A stretch of DNA of 10,094 bases, taken from assembly GCA_029262715.1 (NCBI GenBank), contig JAJCYX010000143.1:1-10094 (forward strand). Reading direction: 5' to 3'. Shown in pieces: positions 1 to 6,569 of this stretch. The notes beneath the pieces are model-generated. The model was not told the origin of the DNA. It did not search any database and saw nothing but the letters and a program-made list of their open reading frames with translations. The position numbers were made by a program, and so were the translations under genes. Positions within the stretch are counted from its first letter, which is position 1; every line of letters begins with the position of its first letter. Source of the DNA: Chloroflexota bacterium. Lineage in GTDB: Bacteria; Chloroflexota; Dehalococcoidia; Lucifugimonadales; Lucifugimonadaceae.

Positions 1-1208
1 GCCTCTTGCATATTAGCTTCTAATGCCGAGTGAGTCATTATGACGAGGTCGGCCTGCCCCGTAGTTTCGTCCGTGTCTACCTGAATCACAGACCGGATGC
101 TGATGCTGGCGTCACCAAGAACCGTTGCCACTTGTGCCAGCACACCAGGTTTATCTGCTGCAGTAAGACGCAGGTAGTACTGACACACATGACCACTCAT
201 CGGCGCCAGCGCCATTGCAGACGTGGAACTACTCGATGGCGTACTCGATGGCTCTGTGGCGACACTCAGCACATCACCAAGCACAGCCGAGGCCGTTGGC
301 TTAGGCCCAGCTCCTGCTCCTTGTAGCCACAGAGGCCCAACCAAGTCACCTTCGACCTCTACCATGTTCAGCGCACCGTTGACCGACGCCATTGGCACGT
401 CAAGCGGTACTAGTGACGGGTGAACTCGAAGCAACAATCCGTCTGCCGTCCGCTGCGCAGCGCCAATAAGCTTGATAGTGAAACCCAGCTCGTCCGCGTA
501 CTGAAAATCTCTGGCGTCTATTCTGCCAATTCCCTCACGGTGAATGTCATCAACAGACGCGCTGGCTCCAAAAGCCAACCGGCCAAGAATGGCGATCTTG
601 TACAGAGCATCGAAGCCATCTACATCCGCAGTCGGATCTGACTCTGCATAGCCCAAGGCCTGCGCATCGGCCAACACATCGTCGTAAGCAGCGCCTTCGC
701 TAGACATGCGAGTGAGGATGTAGTTCGTGGTGCCGTTGATAATTGCCCGAATTGAGTCGATTCTGTTCGCGACAAGGTCATTTGAAATGGTGTTGAGAAT
801 CGGGATTCCGCCGCCGACGCTCGCCTCGTAGACGAGCTTTGCTCCTGAACTGGCCGCAGCTTCAAGAAGTTCATCTCCTCGTTTGGCGAGGACCTCTTTG
901 TTCGCGGATACAACGTGCTTGCCTGACTTAAGTGCGGTAGAGATAAGTTCGAAAGCCGGATTCTCTCCACCTATCAACTCGACGACGATCTCAACTTCAG
1001 GATGATTGACCACCTCATCCGGATCGACCGTGAGCATGCTCACAGGAAGCTTGACTGCACGTTTCTTCGACAGGTCACGAACAGCGACTTTTGTAAGTTC
1101 GAGTTTTACACCCGTGCGGCTTGCCATGCCGTCATCGTCAATGATCGCCTTCGCCACAGCCAAGCCAACTACACCAAGACCTAGCAGGCCAATTTTTACC
1201 GTGCGCAT
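1..1208 (-). CDS. hom: Homoserine dehydrogenase with C-terminal ACT domain (3' end outside window)
   Basis: This enzyme reduces aspartate semialdehyde to homoserine with NAD(P)H, the branch step towards threonine, methionine and isoleucine, in the cytoplasm. The 402 visible residues show an N-terminal Rossmann fold with GLGVVG (residues 10-15), then SANKE with Lys104. The catalytic segment GYAESDPTADVDGFDALYK gives Glu189, Asp195, Asp200 and Lys204, matching the family's active site. A serine-rich linker (about 319-330) leads into a typical ACT start (residues 343 on, with ADKPGVLAQVA), a module often used for threonine feedback control. The ATG at 1208 is chosen because the Rossmann strand VKIGLLG begins right after it; the ribosome site is weak. 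The gene follows the parvulin-like gene by about 120 bases and has its own candidate promoter. The frame is open at base 1, so the rest of the ACT domain is missing. Identification is by motif and is firm. Confidence 0.95.
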   Translation of the reverse strand, partial: MRTVKIGLLGLGVVGLAVAKAIIDDDGMASRTGVKLELTKVAVRDLSKKRAVKLPVSMLTVDPDEVVNHPEVEIVVELIGGENPAFELISTALKSGKHVVSANKEVLAKRGDELLEAAASSGAKLVYEASVGGGIPILNTISNDLVANRIDSIRAIINGTTNYILTRMSSEGAAYDDVLADAQALGYAESDPTADVDGFDALYKIAILGRLAFGASASVDDIHREGIGRIDARDFQYADELGFTIKLIGAAQRTADGLLLRVHPSLVPLDVPMASVNGALNMVEVEGDLVGPLWLQGAGAGPKPTASAVLGDVLSVATEPSSTPSSSSTSAMALAPMSGHVCQYYLRLTAADKPGVLAQVATVLGDASISIRSVIQVDTDETTGQADLVIMTHSALEANMQE

Positions 1209-1264
1209 GAAAAATCCAATCCCGACTACAAACTACGATGACTAAACAGCTAAACGTCACAAAG

Positions 1265-1292
1265 AAAATAAGGCATTTCAAACAGCGGACAA
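1265..1292 (-). promoter_or_regulatory. Candidate sigma70-type promoter for hom
   Basis: Read on the minus strand, TTGTCC (1287-1292) and TATTTT (1265-1270) are separated by 16 bases. Each matches the consensus at four of six positions. Transcription would start near 1258, about 50 bases before the hom ATG. The ilvE promoter in this window has the same -35 hexamer and the same spacing. The match is modest and could be chance. Confidence 0.35.
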
Positions 1293-1299
1293 TCCCGAA

Positions 1300-1319
1300 G
1301 GGACCGAGTGATCGGTTCC
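1300..1319 (-). terminator. Weak hairpin after the parvulin-like gene
   Basis: Just past the stop of the parvulin-like gene the minus strand can fold an 8-base stem with one mismatch (GGAACCGA against TCGGTCCC) around a 4-base loop. No T run follows it, so it does not look like a standard intrinsic terminator. It may only slow transcription before hom, or be chance. Confidence 0.2.
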
Positions 1320-1329
1320 ACCGGCGATG

Positions 1330-2580
1330 CTACTGAATTGGCGCGCTAATCCCAGGAATTCCACTTACTGGCGGCACAACCGTTGGTGGTCCGCCGGTGA
1401 TCGACGCACCGGGCGGTAGGAGTCCCTGTAGCGGATCTTGCTGGCTTGCATCCGGTGTGGATGGCAGAGAGTTCAGCGAAACCTGCTTGTTCACCCAGTT
1501 TGTGATGTCACTGTCGAGGTCCAGAAAGAGGTCAATGCTTCGACGCTGTTCATTCAGGAATATGGTCATTGCAGTGTCTTTGAGTATCTCAAGCACTGCA
1601 GGCTCAATCTCCCGAGCTTCCTGAAGATCATCGACCACTAGCACGGACCACAGCCCAGCCTGTTCATCAAGCTGCGGATTCGAAGGAGACCTGATTGGCA
1701 AGAGGCGGTTGCCATCGGAATCGGTACCGAACAGAAGATTGTCGATCTGCCTCGCAACCACGCCTTGAGGCATCCAGCCAAGGTCACCACGAGTGCGCTG
1801 AACTTCAGGGTCGTCCGAGAATTCGAGGACGATATCTTCAACATTGCCACCGGCGTTCAACTCACGCTCTATGCGAGATACGAGCTGAGAGTCGTTGCGC
1901 GAAAGCATGATCTGATACTCATGAACCTGAGGCTGAATCCGAGGGATGTTGTCACCAACAACCTCTCTAAGCCGTTCCTGGAAAAGAACCTTCTTCAAAA
2001 AGTCCCTCCAAACCTCTTCAGGCAAGCCAACCCGGTTCAAGAACTGCCGCTTAGCCTCTTCCACATTCGTGTCGAATTCACCGGAGCGCTGGTCCTCAGC
2101 CTGAACAATGAACCCAAGGATGAACTCTACGCGTTCATCAACCTCTTCGGGTGAAACAGAAACACCAAACTGTGGCGAGAGCTGGAATGCAAGTTCAGCT
2201 TCCTGGATAATCTGAAGGGCTTCGAAAACTGAACTACCGAGCTGGAACGGAACACCGACCTCTTCGCTCAGCCGCTGGTTGAACCTGATCAGGTCCACAA
2301 CATCGCCACGTGTGTACTCGACATCGCCAACGCGAATCGCCAACGCTCTCGGCGGTGCAACAAACTCGTTCCAGAACGCAACCCCGAGCACGATCATCAG
2401 GATCGCGAGGATTCCGATACCGCCAAACACATAAGGGCGACCGCGACGACCCCGTTCCTTCTTTTCACGAAGGATGTCAAAGCGGGATTTCGTTGCGCGC
2501 TGCGTGATGCTGCGTTGTCCGGCTACGTATTCTCCGGGGGAGTCAGGTGCCGGGCCAGTGACATTTTCCGAATTGGTCAT
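1330..2580 (-). CDS. Membrane-anchored PpiC/SurA-like (parvulin-type) protein
   Basis: The 416-residue protein has a charged, Arg/Lys-rich N-terminal segment (1-49), one membrane segment (about 51-70) and then a long outer part, so it is probably a signal-anchored protein facing outward. Residues about 77-215 resemble the helical SurA N-terminal chaperone region. Residues about 218-318 resemble a parvulin domain, with FSDDP and the hallmark GDLGWMPQG (265-273). A proline-rich tail (about 374-416) closes it. The family assists folding of exported proteins by prolyl isomerisation or chaperone action. The His that usually opens the parvulin domain appears replaced (EYQIML where A-x-HIL is usual), and the C-terminal His is also not seen (WSVLVV), so it may act as a chaperone without isomerase activity. 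The ATG at 2580 has no strong ribosome site. The gene begins 40 bases after the rpsR stop, so it is probably in the same operon. Confidence 0.75.
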   Translation of the reverse strand: MTNSENVTGPAPDSPGEYVAGQRSITQRATKSRFDILREKKERGRRGRPYVFGGIGILAILMIVLGVAFWNEFVAPPRALAIRVGDVEYTRGDVVDLIRFNQRLSEEVGVPFQLGSSVFEALQIIQEAELAFQLSPQFGVSVSPEEVDERVEFILGFIVQAEDQRSGEFDTNVEEAKRQFLNRVGLPEEVWRDFLKKVLFQERLREVVGDNIPRIQPQVHEYQIMLSRNDSQLVSRIERELNAGGNVEDIVLEFSDDPEVQRTRGDLGWMPQGVVARQIDNLLFGTDSDGNRLLPIRSPSNPQLDEQAGLWSVLVVDDLQEAREIEPAVLEILKDTAMTIFLNEQRRSIDLFLDLDSDITNWVNKQVSLNSLPSTPDASQQDPLQGLLPPGASITGGPPTVVPPVSGIPGISAPIQ

Positions 2581-2620
2581 ATCTGAAAAGGTCTGTGTCT
2601 GATTTAGCTAGTCCAGACGC

Positions 2621-3382
2621 CTAAGCCTTTTCCTCTTCCTCTGAGTCTTTAGTCTCTTCTGCCTGTTCGGAGTCGCCTGACTCCTCTGTCGAGGACTCTT
2701 CTTCCTCAGAAGATTCAACGCTATCCGATGTCTCTTCGGATTCGTCACTCGACTCATCTTCGGCGCTATCTACAGTTTCTTCAGCAGGAGCCTCTTCTGC
2801 TTCAGGAGCAGGCGCTTCGTCGGCTTCCGAAGCCTCTGGGGAGTCAGACTCCTCGGCCTCTGATGCTTCTGAGGACTCAGATTCGTCGGTCTCTGATGCT
2901 TCTGTGGATTCGGCTTCTGGAGTCTGTGAGGATTCCTCGGCTTCCGAAGTCTCTACAGCCTCAGTTGTCGCCTCAGAATCCGTTGTCACCTCTGCTTCGG
3001 TCGATGCAGATTCGTCGGCATTTTCCGATTTTTTATCTGCCTGTTCATCTTCAGAAGGAGCGGGAGTAGCGGCTGGAGCAATGGAACCTGTCACACGAAC
3101 GTGATTTGGCGCGTACGGGAGCAGGCCTAGAAACCGTGCTCGTGCAATAGCCGTGCTCAACTCCCGTTGACATTTTGCGCAGTTACCAGATTTGCGGCCC
3201 GATTCAATTCGGCCGCGGTCGGAAATGAATCGACGCAATACAGATACGTCTTTGTAGCCGACTGTGCCGACCTCTTTGCAGACGCATTGCCTGCGACGCC
3301 TGCTTGTAAACCTGCGGGTGCCCGGTCGGCCTCCGCCACCACCACCACCGCCACGCGAATCTCGGCCCTGTGAAGTCGTCAT
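2621..3382 (-). CDS. rpsR: Ribosomal protein S18 (bS18) with a long acidic C-terminal extension
   Basis: S18 is a small-subunit protein that pairs with S6 on the 16S rRNA platform. The 253-residue product has an eight-glycine tract (11-18) and then a clear S18 core (about 28-97): an Arg-rich start, YKDVSVLRRFISDRGRI, and STAIARARFLGLLPY. Cys33, Cys35, Cys68 and Cys71 form a possible zinc site (CxC and CxxC). Bacterial S18 is usually about 70-100 residues. Here about 145 more follow, nearly all Glu, Ser, Asp, Ala and Thr with few positive charges, so this part is very acidic and surely disordered. The ATG at 3382 is chosen because AGGAG lies 5 bases upstream. A longer frame reaching 3559 would overlap ssb and adds nothing S18-like. 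The gene lies 49 bases after ssb in the standard rpsF-ssb-rpsR order. The core is certain; the role of the tail is unknown. Confidence 0.93.
   Translation of the reverse strand: MTTSQGRDSRGGGGGGGGRPGTRRFTSRRRRQCVCKEVGTVGYKDVSVLRRFISDRGRIESGRKSGNCAKCQRELSTAIARARFLGLLPYAPNHVRVTGSIAPAATPAPSEDEQADKKSENADESASTEAEVTTDSEATTEAVETSEAEESSQTPEAESTEASETDESESSEASEAEESDSPEASEADEAPAPEAEEAPAEETVDSAEDESSDESEETSDSVESSEEEESSTEESGDSEQAEETKDSEEEEKA
2624..3061 (-). repeat. Low-complexity Glu/Ser-rich coding tract in the rpsR tail
   Basis: This stretch encodes the acidic tail of S18 from about residue 108 to the end. It is built of imperfectly repeated GAA/GAG, TCN/AGN and GCN codons giving units such as SEASE, SEAEES and ESTEAS. 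No stop interrupts it and it stays in the S18 frame throughout. The pattern is what slippage or uneven recombination makes, so tail length may differ between strains. Confidence 0.7.
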
Positions 3383-3431
3383 TTTTCTCCTAGTGGAATG
3401 GACGTCCCGAACTCTTCGGAATCGGAAGCTG

Positions 3432-3887
3432 CTACCAGGGCAGCTCCTCCACGTCTTCTGCTGTTGCTGCCGCCGGGTCGCCACCGTTGCCACCAGAAGC
3501 GCTGCCTGCTGGGGCAGTTGCCTGTGGGGCACCAATTTCGTCTGTGCCGCCCTGACCATCAGGCCGGTCCATGAATATCACTTTGAAAGCCCTGATCTCA
3601 AGGCTTGTTCTCTGTTCGCCATTGTTGGCGGTGTACGTTCTCGTACTCAGTCGGCCATCAACAAATACCTTGCGCCCTTTGGCGAGATACTGGTTGACAG
3701 ACTCTGCCTGCCTGTCCCAGGCGGTTACCGTGAACCACTCAGTGTTGTCTTGCCACTCACCGTCTTGGCCACGTGACGGATTGTTCACCGCAAGACGAAA
3801 ATCGGTCACAGCAGTGCCACTCGGGGTGTACCGCATCTGAGGGTCAGTGCCGGCACGGCCAATTAGAAGTATCTGGTTAAGCGTCAT
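3432..3887 (-). CDS. ssb: Single-stranded DNA-binding protein
   Basis: SSB coats single-stranded DNA in replication, recombination and repair. The 151-residue protein has the OB fold in residues 1-108: start MTLNQILLIGRAGTDPQMRY, then NNTEWF-like DNTEWFTVTAWDRQAE (about 48-62) and the KGRKVFVDGRL strand (70-80). A Gly/Ala-rich linker (about 111-141) follows, ending in the acidic tip VEELPW, which corresponds to the partner-binding tail of E. coli SSB (DDDIPF). It is shorter than E. coli SSB (178 residues) mainly in the linker. The ATG at 3887 has a G-rich ribosome site about 10 bases upstream and gives the normal SSB N terminus. It sits between rpsF and rpsR, a widely conserved arrangement. 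Nothing odd was seen. Confidence 0.96.
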   Translation of the reverse strand: MTLNQILLIGRAGTDPQMRYTPSGTAVTDFRLAVNNPSRGQDGEWQDNTEWFTVTAWDRQAESVNQYLAKGRKVFVDGRLSTRTYTANNGEQRTSLEIRAFKVIFMDRPDGQGGTDEIGAPQATAPAGSASGGNGGDPAAATAEDVEELPW

Positions 3888-3925
3888 CTGGAATCCCCCC
3901 TGTGTTCAGGGCTAATTTCGGGGGT

Positions 3926-4237
3926 TCAGCTCTCTGTTGTAGCGGCTTTCTTGCGCTCTTCTTTGATAAGCAAGTGACGCAGAATATCCTGATCGGCGTC
4001 CATCACCCCGGTAAGTTTAGGGGTTGCCGCAGGATCAATGCTGAACCGTGCCAGATAATACGCCCCTTCACTGTTTTTCTTAATCGGGTATGACAGTGAT
4101 CGGCGGCCCCACGGAGCAGCGGAGTTAACTTCTCCACCGTTTTCAGTGATGAGACTCTTAATCGTCTCGACAGATTTCTCACCGTCTTCATCAGATGATG
4201 TGCCCGGCAGAATCCACATCAGTTCGTAATCGCGCAA
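3926..4237 (-). CDS. rpsF: Ribosomal protein S6 (bS6), TTG start
   Basis: S6 binds S18 and the central domain of 16S rRNA in the small subunit. The 103-residue product matches the family from its first residues: MRDYELMWIL, then INxxGGEV-like ITENGGEVNSAAPWGRRSLSYPIKK (about 30-54) and the EGAYYLARFSID strand. A short Lys/Glu-rich end follows. The start is a TTG at 4237. The frame has a stop a few codons upstream with no ATG or GTG between, and AAAGAG lies about 4 bases before the TTG, so TTG is the only sensible start. A weak start codon suits a gene under translational control. It is first in the rpsF-ssb-rpsR operon, 38 bases before ssb, and is preceded by a structured leader. Confidence 0.95.
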   Translation of the reverse strand: MRDYELMWILPGTSSDEDGEKSVETIKSLITENGGEVNSAAPWGRRSLSYPIKKNSEGAYYLARFSIDPAATPKLTGVMDADQDILRHLLIKEERKKAATTES

Positions 4238-4251
4238 TATCTCTTTACCAA

Positions 4252-4271
4252 GTTTTCATGAGAGTAAAAAC
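4252..4271 (-). promoter_or_regulatory. Second hairpin in rpsF leader, overlapping the T run of the first
   Basis: On the minus strand GTTTTTA pairs with TGAAAAC (7 pairs with one G-T) around a 6-base loop. Its left arm is the T run that completes the upstream hairpin as a terminator-like element, so the two structures touch and may compete. It ends about 14 bases before the TTG start of rpsF, near the ribosome site. Confidence 0.35.
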
Positions 4272-4285
4272 GCCGTCTCCCGGCG
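4266..4285 (-). terminator. Short GC hairpin plus T5: attenuator-like element before rpsF
   Basis: On the minus strand CGCCG, a 5-base loop and CGGCG form a perfect GC stem, followed directly by TTTTT. It lies about 12 bases after the predicted transcription start of rpsF and about 90 bases after the glyA stop. It could therefore attenuate the ribosomal operon, end glyA transcripts, or both. A 5-pair stem is short for strong termination. Confidence 0.45.
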
Positions 4286-4303
4286 ATCTGGCAGAACCGC
4301 AAA

Positions 4304-4312
4304 AGTATAGCA
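4304..4312 (-). promoter_or_regulatory. Extended -10 promoter for the rpsF operon
   Basis: The minus strand reads TGCTATACT: an extended -10 (TG, one base, TATACT), five of six matches to TATAAT. There is no good -35 at 16-18 bases (best TGATTT), as is common for extended -10 promoters. Transcription would begin near 4297, giving a leader of about 60 bases. Confidence 0.5.
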
Positions 4313-4375
4313 CGCGACTGCGTATGAAATCACGTCCAACGAATATCCAAAATTGCAGCCCCTCAGCTATTGCGA

Positions 4376-5641
4376 TCAGGCATCGTCCAAACCGGGCACA
4401 TGGAACTGCGATGTGAAGCTCGAAACGGCGTTCTTGATTGAGGCAAGTGAGGCATCGTCGCCCGCGCTCTTGACAGCATCGAGAATGAATCCGGCAACAG
4501 TCTCCATGTCTGACGCATCCATCTTCCGTGAAGTGATCGCTGGCGTTCCGATCCTGACACCACTCGTGACCATAGGAGACTCAGGGTCGTTCGGAATTGT
4601 GTTCTTGTTGACCACAATCCCGGCTGCGTGAAGTGCTTCCTCGGCCGCTTTTCCTGTCAGTCCAATCGGTCGCACATCAACCAGCATCAGGTGGTTGTCA
4701 GTCCCGCCGGAGACGATGCGCAGACCACCCGCTGCCAGTGCAGACGAAAGCGACTGTGCATTTTGAACTATAGCCGTTGCGTACTGTTTGAACTCTGGCC
4801 GTGCGGCTTCTTTGAATGCCACAGCCTTGGCGGCGATCGAGTGCATCATCGGTCCGCCCTGCATATTCGGGAAGACGGCCGAGTTGTATTTACGTGCGAG
4901 CTTGGCTGTCGTGAGCGCCATTGCGCCCCGCGGCCCGCGCAACGTCTTGTGTGTAGTAGTCGTGACGATGTCCGAATGCTCGACCGGTGATGGATGCGCG
5001 CCGCCGACAACAAGTCCCGCTATGTGGGCAATGTCCGCCAGCAGGAAAGCACCAACCTCATCGGCAATCTCTCGGAACCGCGCAAAGTCGATAGTCCGCG
5101 GGTAGGCCGTGTAGCCGCATACGATCATCTTTGGCTTGAACTCACGTGCGACTTTCGCCACAGCGTCGTAGTCCAACTGTTCACTCTCCGGGTCTACCCC
5201 GTAGTGACCGAACTCGAACAGCTTCCCTGAAAAGTTGACCGGAGAACCGTGCGTAAGGTGTCCTCCGTGATCCAGCGACATGCCGAGTACGCGGTCTCCG
5301 GGCTTTAGCGCTGCGAAGTACGCTGCCATGTTGGCCTGTGATCCGCTGTGGGGCTGAACATTCACGTGCTCGGCGCCGAACAGCTCCTTCGCCCGGTCTA
5401 TTGCCAGAGTTTCGGCAACGTCCACGTTCTCGGTCCCGGCGTAGTACCGGCGTCCCGGATAACCCTCGGCATACTTGTTCGTGAGCACGGAACCGGTCGC
5501 TGCCAACACAGCGGCGCTGGCGTAGTTTTCTGATGCGATCAGCACGATGTCCTCGCGCAAGCGGCGCTCTTCGTCCTTGACCACCTTTGCGATGTCTGGA
5601 TCACTGGTAGCAAGGGCCGCGAGAACAGAAGAGACGGACAT
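4376..5641 (-). CDS. glyA: Serine hydroxymethyltransferase
   Basis: This cytoplasmic PLP enzyme converts serine and tetrahydrofolate to glycine and methylene-tetrahydrofolate, the main one-carbon source. The 421-residue protein is full length for the bacterial family. It shows LIASENYAS (34-42), the [21 protein letters not shown] region (about 54-75), QPHSGSQAN (96-104), [12 protein letters not shown] (124-135), [11 protein letters not shown] (201-211) with the PLP-contacting Asp203 and His206, and [14 protein letters not shown] (227-240), where Lys232 is the PLP lysine. The ATG at 5641 is supported by GGAG about 8 bases upstream. It is divergent from the deacetylase gene and lies upstream of the rpsF operon on the same strand, with a separate promoter in between. 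All key residues are present. Confidence 0.97.
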   Translation of the reverse strand: MSVSSVLAALATSDPDIAKVVKDEERRLREDIVLIASENYASAAVLAATGSVLTNKYAEGYPGRRYYAGTENVDVAETLAIDRAKELFGAEHVNVQPHSGSQANMAAYFAALKPGDRVLGMSLDHGGHLTHGSPVNFSGKLFEFGHYGVDPESEQLDYDAVAKVAREFKPKMIVCGYTAYPRTIDFARFREIADEVGAFLLADIAHIAGLVVGGAHPSPVEHSDIVTTTTHKTLRGPRGAMALTTAKLARKYNSAVFPNMQGGPMMHSIAAKAVAFKEAARPEFKQYATAIVQNAQSLSSALAAGGLRIVSGGTDNHLMLVDVRPIGLTGKAAEEALHAAGIVVNKNTIPNDPESPMVTSGVRIGTPAITSRKMDASDMETVAGFILDAVKSAGDDASLASIKNAVSSFTSQFHVPGLDDA

Positions 5642-5679
5642 TTCACACTCCGCTTACTGGATCAAATTTGGCACAACAG

Positions 5680-5695
5680 CAGATAAGTGTATCTG
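5680..5695. promoter_or_regulatory. 16-bp perfect palindrome upstream of glyA (possible operator)
   Basis: CAGATA and TATCTG form perfect 6-base arms around AGTG, about 40 bases before the glyA start. The minus strand inside it contains TACACT, a possible -10, though no convincing -35 is seen. It would be well placed for a dimeric repressor of glyA. Short palindromes also arise by chance. Confidence 0.3.
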
Positions 5696-5719
5696 TCTAT
5701 CCTTGGATCAGGCGGTGTG

Positions 5720-5747
5720 GCGTACCTCATCCAGACATCAGGTACGC
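5720..5747. promoter_or_regulatory. 8-bp inverted repeat in the glyA/deacetylase divergent region (possible operator)
   Basis: GCGTACCT at 5720-5727 and its exact complement AGGTACGC at 5740-5747 are separated by 12 bases. The arm centres are 20 bases apart, about two helical turns, as expected for a dimeric DNA-binding protein. It lies about 50 bases before the deacetylase start and 80 before glyA, so it could affect either direction. Confidence 0.35.
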
Positions 5748-5798
5748 TATTCTCGAAATCAACTGACAATCGATCTGAAGCGACCTCTCGGGAGTCCA

Positions 5799-6560
5799 AT
5801 GACCCAGTTACCTTATTTGCCCATACCAGACAGCCCCGGAAGCCTGGAGTTGATTACCGAAACGCCGGAACGCGCCATGGTCATATTCGCCCATCCGGAC
5901 GATGCAGAGATTGGAACCGGTGCGACTGTCTCCAAGTGGACAAAGGCAGGTTGCGAAGTCGTATACGTTCAGTCGACAAGTGGGTCCAGCGGCAGCAACG
6001 ACAGGTCAATGACGTCTGAGGCGATCGTCCCAATACGTGCGGCTGAACAGCAGGCAGCGGCTGAAGCGGTTGGTGTGAAGACGGTCGAGGTGCTTGATCA
6101 CCCCGATGGCTGGCTAGACCCCGATCGCGTGTTCCTTGAAGAGCTCGTCCGTTTCATTCGCAAACACCGTCCTGAAGTGGTGTTCGCCCACGACCCTGAA
6201 CGGTATGCGGGGTTCAATCACAGGGACCACCGCGCAGTCGGCATTACTGCCAAAGACGCCATCTATCCCTACGCTCGAGATCACCTGCACTTCCCACACC
6301 AGGTCGATAAAGAGGGTCTTGGGCCGTGGAAGGTGAAACATCTCTTCATGTGGGGTACAGACCAGCCCAATGTAATAGTCGACGTGAGCGAAACGCTCGA
6401 AACCAAAGTCGAAGCGTTATTCAAGCACGAGAGCCAGGTCGGCGGTCTGGCGACCAATGTTGACGCTGCGAGCAGACTTAGAACCCGTGCGACTGAGGCT
6501 GCCGAAGGATTCGAATTCAAGTACGCAGAAAGGTTCCGCAGGATCACTGCCAGGCAGTAG
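5799..6560 (+). CDS. PIG-L/LmbE-family zinc deacetylase
   Basis: Members of this family remove acetyl groups from N-acetylglucosamine-type amino sugars, as in mycothiol and bacillithiol synthesis, GPI precursors and some antibiotics. The 253-residue protein has the metal motif AHPDD (His32, Asp34, Asp35) after a hydrophobic strand, and the second motif HDPERYAGFNHRDHRAVG with His141 and His144. It ends with the helical KVEALFKHESQ segment seen in the family. Catalytic and zinc residues are therefore all present. The ATG at 5799 is chosen over a longer frame because GGGAG lies 6 bases upstream and the family fold starts soon after. The next gene follows after 9 bases, so the two are probably one transcript. 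The substrate cannot be told from the sequence. Confidence 0.9.
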   Translation: MTQLPYLPIPDSPGSLELITETPERAMVIFAHPDDAEIGTGATVSKWTKAGCEVVYVQSTSGSSGSNDRSMTSEAIVPIRAAEQQAAAEAVGVKTVEVLDHPDGWLDPDRVFLEELVRFIRKHRPEVVFAHDPERYAGFNHRDHRAVGITAKDAIYPYARDHLHFPHQVDKEGLGPWKVKHLFMWGTDQPNVIVDVSETLETKVEALFKHESQVGGLATNVDAASRLRTRATEAAEGFEFKYAERFRRITARQ

Positions 6561-6569
6561 AGCGAACAC

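Larger units (their letters stand above)
4238..4298 (-). promoter_or_regulatory. Structured leader of the rpsF-ssb-rpsR operon (candidate S6:S18 autoregulatory site)
   Basis: Between the promoter and the TTG start lies a leader of about 60 bases. It holds a GC hairpin with a T run and, sharing that T run, a second hairpin ending some 14 bases before the start codon. In many bacteria the S6:S18 complex binds a structure in the rpsF leader to repress its own operon. The position here fits such a role, but I cannot confirm the known consensus by eye. The leader role is an inference. Confidence 0.4.

Noticed and set aside
620..970. 116-codon minus-strand frame inside hom
   Set aside because: It is a shifted frame of homoserine dehydrogenase, whose own frame is open and matches the family throughout.
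2621..3061. Short-unit repeat array, considered as CRISPR or minisatellite
   Set aside because: The units are irregular, have no constant spacer length and stay in the rpsR reading frame.
2728..3104. Plus-strand frames rich in Leu/Arg or Ser/Val opposite the S18 tail
   Set aside because: They are the mirror of the repetitive acidic codons.
3383..3559. Extended S18 frame with 59 extra N-terminal residues
   Set aside because: It overlaps ssb in another frame, and the ATG at 3382 has an excellent AGGAG site right before the S18 N terminus.
3264..3776. 170-codon plus-strand frame opposite rpsR and ssb
   Set aside because: It is antisense to two certain genes, has no recognisable features and a composition explained by the opposite strand.
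5547..5798. Longer N terminus for the PIG-L deacetylase
   Set aside because: It would run antisense into glyA and across the divergent regulatory region; the ATG at 5799 has GGGAG in place and the family fold begins just after it.
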